Shown here: in pieces, positions 33,799 through 37,794 of the stretch
Position numbering within the stretch: position 1 is the stretch's first letter
Layout of the letters: every line of letters starts with the position of its first letter
Origin: Candidatus Albibeggiatoa sp. nov. BB20
GTDB taxonomy: Bacteria; Pseudomonadota; Gammaproteobacteria; Beggiatoales; Beggiatoaceae
Length of the DNA: 37,794 bases
Direction of reading: 5' to 3'
NCBI GenBank assembly: GCA_016744725.1
Contig: JADGDW010000016.1
Location: forward strand, 1 to 37,794
Made by a program: the position numbers and the translations under genes
Notes under the pieces: model-generated
Told to the model about the DNA's origin: nothing
Database searches by the model: none
The model's input: only the letters and a program-made list of their open reading frames with translations

Positions 33799-35236
33799 TT
33801 TTATTGTCTACAGGAGCTTGGTTGTCTGGCGAATCTGAAAAATCTTCTGAATCTGTGGTTTTTTTACGTCGCTTATTGTTACGTTTGCGTGGTCTTCTAG
33901 GAGAATGCTGTACCATTTCATGACGTTTATGTTGTTCGGTTTGTTGGAACTCATCCCACCAATCTACAGATTCTTGAATATCTTCTTCACCAGCCGCTGC
34001 GCGTAAGACGAGAAAATCATACGCAGCCCGAAAACGCGAATGTTCTAATACACTAAAACAACGCTTATCTTTACGCCGAGTTAAACGCGGTTGCAATAAC
34101 CAAATTTCCTGCATAATGCTGACAATCCGCTTAGGGATAAAAACATGTGCCGATTGGATTTGCAATACAGTTTGCCCTGCCCCAATAATGCTATCTTGTT
34201 CTGTGACTTCTTGCTCACGTAGCTCCTTAATATAAGGCAACATTGGCGGCCACAACAAGCTCATAAATAAAAACGCTGGGGTGACTGTTTTCTGTTCAGC
34301 AATGCGAGCATCTGTATTTTGCAATACTTGTTGAATTAAGGTTTGCGCAAACTCGTTATCTAAGAATGTATCTGTTTGTGGAAATAAATGCTCAAATAAA
34401 TGGAATTTTTGCAATTGTTCAAATGATTGCGCTGCATGTCCTGTTAAAAATAATTTTAGGACTTCCTCATATAAACGGGCAGGTGGAATCCCTTTTAATA
34501 AATGGCCTAATTGCTCAATTGGAGCAGCGGTTTGTGGTGCAATATCAAAGTTTAATTTTGCCGCAAATCGAGCCGCCCGCAACATGCGCACAGGGTCTTC
34601 CTGATAGCGTTGAATTGGATCGCCGAGTAAGCGTAATACACCGTCATCTAAATCTCTGACTCCATCAGCATAATCAATAATACTAAAATCGCTGATGTCA
34701 TAATATAAAGCATTAGTGGTGAAATCACGTCGCCAAATGTCGTCATTCAGCGTACCGTAGACATTATCACGTACAATACGACCATCAACCGTAACTCCTT
34801 CGCCTTTTTTGCTATCATGTTGAGCACGAAAAGTGGCTACTTCAATAATTTCTCTACCAAAATGAATATGTGCAAGCACAAACCGTCGTCCAACTAAACG
34901 ACAATTGCGAAATAAATCATTGACTTCATCAGGACTCGCATTGGTCACAACATCGAAGTCTTTAGGTTTTTTATCCAGTAAAATATCACGAACGCAGCCA
35001 CCGACTAAGTAAGCTTCATAACCTGCTTGATTCAGTTTGTACAATACTTTTAGTGCATTTTTACTGATTTGCTTGCGCGATACAGTATGCTCATCACGAG
35101 GAATTCTGTGAGCGGCATGAGACTGCGCATTATTCTGGGGTCTCAGCGTGGATTCAGTTTGTGTTGTTGTTTTGGGTCGTTTGGCAGGCGTAAGAATTTT
35201 TTTTATGCCTTCAATAAGTTTTCTGTAAACTGCCAT
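33785..35236 (-). CDS. pcnB: polynucleotide adenylyltransferase PcnB
   Basis: Poly(A) polymerase I, which adds 3' poly(A) tails that mark RNAs for decay. Class II nucleotidyltransferase core: YLVGGCVRDILLDKKPKDFDVVTNA with the catalytic Asp pair, RLVGRRFVLAHIHFG, NVYGTLNDDIWRRDFTTNAL, and PVRMLRAARFAAKLNF; PcnB rather than CCA-adding by the long insert and the highly basic C-terminus (SPRRPRKRNNKRRKK). The N-terminus before residue 55 is also basic and variable. The start is ATG 35236, preceded by AAGGA with a 5-base spacer; a GTG directly upstream (35239) is too close to that site. The usual neighbour folK is absent and hisB follows instead. Confidence 0.94.
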   Translation of the reverse strand: MAVYRKLIEGIKKILTPAKRPKTTTQTESTLRPQNNAQSHAAHRIPRDEHTVSRKQISKNALKVLYKLNQAGYEAYLVGGCVRDILLDKKPKDFDVVTNASPDEVNDLFRNCRLVGRRFVLAHIHFGREIIEVATFRAQHDSKKGEGVTVDGRIVRDNVYGTLNDDIWRRDFTTNALYYDISDFSIIDYADGVRDLDDGVLRLLGDPIQRYQEDPVRMLRAARFAAKLNFDIAPQTAAPIEQLGHLLKGIPPARLYEEVLKLFLTGHAAQSFEQLQKFHLFEHLFPQTDTFLDNEFAQTLIQQVLQNTDARIAEQKTVTPAFLFMSLLWPPMLPYIKELREQEVTEQDSIIGAGQTVLQIQSAHVFIPKRIVSIMQEIWLLQPRLTRRKDKRCFSVLEHSRFRAAYDFLVLRAAAGEEDIQESVDWWDEFQQTEQHKRHEMVQHSPRRPRKRNNKRRKKTTDSEDFSDSPDNQAPVDNKNEEA

Positions 35237-35365
35237 CACATTCCTTGATGTTTATTCTTAAAATCTCATATATCATACAGCAAATTATAGCCCTAAGCGT
35301 GCCCAACATATAGAAAAGCACGGCTCAATTATAGGAAAATCGCTACAAACTAAATATTGTACGTT

Positions 35366-36361
35366 ATGAAATTATTAAAAAAAGTTCTGCGTTGGCCTAT
35401 TACCTTGCCTACGCTTGCTATTCTTTTGCTGGCTTTAATGGCTGAGCTAATACGCGACAGTTCAATTTTTTGGGCTTTATGCCTGTATATCCCATTGTTG
35501 CCTCTGGGTTTGTGGGCTATTGTTTGGGATTTAAGTTGGCGCGGAAAAAGTTTTATTATTCCTTATAGCCTAACTGGCTTGGGATTGATCGCTGCTAGCA
35601 TCCAAACTGTTCAGCTCTTGCATTATCATCCTCAACAAGCAATACCTCAACAAGCGCAGGTGATTCGATTATTACACTGGAATACTTTATGGGGTGGTCA
35701 GTATCCATTGAGTGATAGACCTTATTTAAATACATGGGACGGACTTCAAGAAAAAATGCTGCAACAGCAGGCTGATATTATTGTGCTTAGTGAACCGCCA
35801 CAAGATGAACGCTTAATTCAATTAGCTGAACAATTGGGCGATGATTGGAATATGGTGACTTTTGAACCGATAAATACCTGTCAGCGTTGTACGGTAATAT
35901 TTAGTGTATTGTCGCCTTATCCAATGCAAGCTGAGCATTATTCTAATCCGCGTCATGGCAATGGGTTTATTATTCGCATTGAAATGCCGCAACACACTTT
36001 TCGTTTATTAGTGGTTGATGGTGAGAGCAAGTATGACCAGCTTCGAACCCCATTTTTACATGATATTTATCAAACAATAGTCCAACAATATGAAAAACAA
36101 CAACCTATTGATGTGATTGTAGGTGATTTTAATGCGATTCGTCGTAGTCGTGGGTTTGACAATTACCCAACAATGGGTGATGGCTATTGGTTAGCGGGTG
36201 AAAAAACCATAGGCTGGCGTGGTACATGGAAAAGTTATTTGCCACTATTTGATATTGATCATATTTGGGTCAGTCAACGTTACAAGCCTGTTTATACTGA
36301 TTTTTTATTTGATTATGCCTCTGACCATCGTGGGCAATTAGTGACGTTTTATGCAAATTAA
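35366..36361 (+). CDS. endonuclease/exonuclease/phosphatase family protein, membrane-anchored
   Basis: A 331-aa protein with two or three N-terminal hydrophobic segments (LPTLAILLLALMAELI, IFWALCLYIPLLPLGLWAIV, FIIPYSLTGLGLIAASI) followed by a DNase I/phosphatase-fold domain from about residue 95. Metal and catalytic motifs of the EEP superfamily are visible: RLLHWNTLWGG (Asn), ADIIVLSEPPQ (Glu), VIVGDFNAI (Asp/Asn), FDIDHIWVS, and a C-terminal SDHRGQLVTFY (Asp-His). The active site therefore faces the periplasm or the cytosol next to the membrane. The substrate is unknown (nucleic acid, phospholipid or inositol phosphate). The start is ATG 35366; a TTG nine bases upstream is less likely. It is divergent from pcnB. 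Confidence 0.82.
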   Translation: MKLLKKVLRWPITLPTLAILLLALMAELIRDSSIFWALCLYIPLLPLGLWAIVWDLSWRGKSFIIPYSLTGLGLIAASIQTVQLLHYHPQQAIPQQAQVIRLLHWNTLWGGQYPLSDRPYLNTWDGLQEKMLQQQADIIVLSEPPQDERLIQLAEQLGDDWNMVTFEPINTCQRCTVIFSVLSPYPMQAEHYSNPRHGNGFIIRIEMPQHTFRLLVVDGESKYDQLRTPFLHDIYQTIVQQYEKQQPIDVIVGDFNAIRRSRGFDNYPTMGDGYWLAGEKTIGWRGTWKSYLPLFDIDHIWVSQRYKPVYTDFLFDYASDHRGQLVTFYAN

Positions 36362-36438
36362 TATTTATGAGTAAATAGGGCTGGTTTTTTCATAAAATTG
36401 GACTTTTAAGGTCTGTGATTGGATGCTAAGAAAAGAGA

Positions 36439-36554
36439 TATAGTTGTTTTATTTTAAAGTGATACAGGACTGGCAGCCTTCGACTTCAAAAGTGGTTGAT
36501 ATTTAAAGTATAAAAGGACTACCAATCCTAACATAGCAACCGAAATTGACTATA
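36439..36554 (+). mobile_element. MITE copy E
   Basis: A 116-base copy from TATAGTT to GACTATA, oriented as copy C. The conserved TTTTATTTTAAAGTGATACA end is intact; the palindromic cores (36466-36480 and 36515-36529) carry a few changes (GGCAGCCTT, ACTACCAATCC), so it is an older copy. It lies between the EEP-family gene and the acyltransferase gene. Confidence 0.8.
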
Positions 36555-36628
36555 GTGCTGATTCTCAAATTCGTTTTTAACATCTAAATCAGCTAAAATT
36601 TTAGACATTTTACATTCAATGATAATTT

Positions 36629-37522
36629 ATGGACGCAACTCATTATGGACAGCAATACGCACGATTTTTACATCGCTTGCGCTGGATTGCTAAAATTAAG
36701 CCACAGACATTAGCTTATCAACTAGCTATTTTAAATGCACATTATCAAAGCCCACATATTGGCAATGAACAGCAAGTTAAACAAAACATCTCAAATTGTT
36801 TAGGTGCATCTTTTGCCCATAAAGGTTGGCAGCATTTTATCCAACATACAGGCGTGGCCAATTGTAATATTTTTCAAATTCGCTCCATGTCGCAACAATG
36901 GCTTAAAAAACATATTATTATTTCAGGTAATTGGGATTTTAAACACGGATTACAAAATGATAAAGCTATGTTATTTATGACTTATCACAATCATCATCCG
37001 TTTTTATTCACGGTGAGTATGAGTATGTTAGGGCAATTAATTCGAACTTTGGCAATGAATCCGAAAGATAGCTCCGTTTATCCCTATTTTGCTGATATTT
37101 ATGACCAATATTTTCTCGATTGTGAAGCGCATTATCATGGAGGTAATTTTGTATTAGTGGATGAGAATACGCCTCTAAGTGCAACCCGCTCCGTAGCTAA
37201 AACTTTTAAAAACAAGCAAGTTGTCATCACTCTGAATGATGTATTTAATCCGTATGCAGAAAAACGCAGTATGGATTTAGATTTTTATGGGCGAAAATTG
37301 ACCTGTCCAACGGGTACTGTCGAAATGGCATTGCGGCATGATGTTGACTTTGTTGCAGGCTGGGTACGTTGGATTGGTGGTGATAAATTTAAGCTGGAAT
37401 TGTATAAACTAGATTCAAGCCAAGGACCCGAAGCCATTATGCAGCAATATATCCACTATTTGCAATTGATGTTAGAGCAAGATGCAGGTTTGTGGGAAGG
37501 TTGGAAATTCTTTAAATTTTAA
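36629..37522 (+). CDS. LpxL/HtrB-like acyltransferase family protein
   Basis: A 297-aa protein of the lipid A/lysophospholipid acyltransferase superfamily. Support comes from the block MLFMTYHNHHPFLFTVS (about 114-130), at the place of the active-site strand, and the later FYGRKLTCPTGTVEMALRHDVDFVAGWVR, which has the pattern of the acyl-donor and product region in LpxL relatives (proline-threonine-glycine, alternating helix, then a hydrophobic strand and charged residue). The classical H-x4-D motif is not complete: His120, His122 and His123 are each followed at +5 by Phe or Thr rather than Asp. There is no N-terminal membrane segment as in LpxL, so it may act on a soluble or peptidyl acceptor. 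It stands alone downstream of a MITE copy. Confidence 0.6.
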   Translation: MDATHYGQQYARFLHRLRWIAKIKPQTLAYQLAILNAHYQSPHIGNEQQVKQNISNCLGASFAHKGWQHFIQHTGVANCNIFQIRSMSQQWLKKHIIISGNWDFKHGLQNDKAMLFMTYHNHHPFLFTVSMSMLGQLIRTLAMNPKDSSVYPYFADIYDQYFLDCEAHYHGGNFVLVDENTPLSATRSVAKTFKNKQVVITLNDVFNPYAEKRSMDLDFYGRKLTCPTGTVEMALRHDVDFVAGWVRWIGGDKFKLELYKLDSSQGPEAIMQQYIHYLQLMLEQDAGLWEGWKFFKF

Positions 37523-37582
37523 AATGTTATAAATGGGGCAAAATAAATTTGCAAAATAAATTAAAAAAAGTGGATTTTTCAC

Positions 37583-37611
37583 TTGCATTTATAAAACAAT
37601 GTTACTAGAAT
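37583..37611 (+). promoter_or_regulatory. sigma-70 promoter for tRNA-Tyr
   Basis: TTGCAT at 37583-37588 and TAGAAT at 37606-37611 are spaced by 17 bases, about 112 bases before the tRNA. The leader contains a perfect stem CTTATAAA / TTTATAAG near 37675-37694 inside an outer CTTAAC / GTTAAG pairing, likely part of the precursor processed by RNases. Confidence 0.6.
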
Positions 37612-37723
37612 GCACACCTCATTGACGACGTAGTACGAACAGTAACGAAAAAGTTCGATTATTCACATATCCTTAACTTATAAATTTATTTATAAGCCCG
37701 TTCGTTAAGAAACGATTTGTTTC

Positions 37724-37794
37724 GGAGGGGTACCCAAGCGGTCAACGGGAACAGACTGTAAATCTGTCGGCTCAGCCTTCGGAGGTTCGAATCC
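37724..37794 (+). tRNA. tRNA-Tyr (GTA), 3' end beyond the window
   Basis: Starts GGAGGGG (acceptor stem), D-arm TACCCAAGCGGTCAACGGGA, anticodon stem-loop CAGACTGTAAATCTG with anticodon GTA, a long variable arm (TCGGCTCAGCCTTCGGA) as in class II tRNAs, and the T-loop GTTCGAATCC at the window edge. Only the last part of the acceptor stem is missing. In many gammaproteobacteria tRNA-Tyr heads the tRNA-tufB operon, which might follow here. Confidence 0.95.

Overview
The window looks like chromosomal DNA of an AT-rich gammaproteobacterium. The gene set (TrhP/YegQ, HspQ, PcnB, RecD, AccA, HisB/HisH, type II secretion pseudopilin) is gammaproteobacterial. The low GC, large sensor and TPR proteins and scattered small palindromic elements would fit a Thiotrichales/Beggiatoa-like sulfur bacterium, but that placement is inference from style, not from a marker gene. 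No phage, plasmid, CRISPR array or complete insertion sequence is visible.

Layout. 1-2.7 kb: 3' end of trhP, a pirin-like cupin and an unrecognised helical protein, the last two convergent with overlapping stops. 2.9-4.4 kb: a tandem duplication of gspG plus the start of the following small gene; the second gspG has lost its prepilin-peptidase site. 4.4-8 kb: hspQ and accA (minus) divergent from recD (plus). 8-8.9 kb: a nuclease-like gene split by an in-frame TGA. 9-11 kb: an asnO-type N-acetylglutaminylglutamine (NAGGN) amidotransferase, flanked on both sides by copies of a MITE. 11.2-17.2 kb: envelope and secretion genes (beta-helix protein, polytopic membrane protein, aryl-sulfate sulfotransferase). 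17.7-20.8 kb: an RND efflux permease without its adaptor. 21.2-24.6 kb: a three-gene operon with its own promoter, made of a choline/carnitine-type Rieske oxygenase, a class II aldolase, and a fusion of a phosphoethanolamine-methyltransferase-like domain to a short-chain dehydrogenase. 24.8-32 kb (minus): TonB-dependent receptor, membrane-anchored STAND/TPR ATPase, hybrid histidine kinase with two Fur-box-like sites upstream. 32.5-35.2 kb (minus): pcnB-hisB-hisH with overlapping genes. 35.4-37.8 kb: membrane-linked endonuclease/exonuclease/phosphatase-fold protein, an acyltransferase, and the start of a tRNA-Tyr gene.

The strongest candidate for an undescribed system is the operon at 21169-24565. 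A bridging glutamate in the Rieske enzyme and a PMT-type methyltransferase both point to quaternary-ammonium chemistry, and the methyltransferase-dehydrogenase fusion suggests consecutive steps on one metabolite. Together with the NAGGN amidotransferase this hints at an osmolyte theme, which is inference. A second recurrent signal is a family of five 110-116 bp elements with TATAGTC/GACTATA ends and two internal palindromes, probably a TA-target MITE. All five lie between genes.
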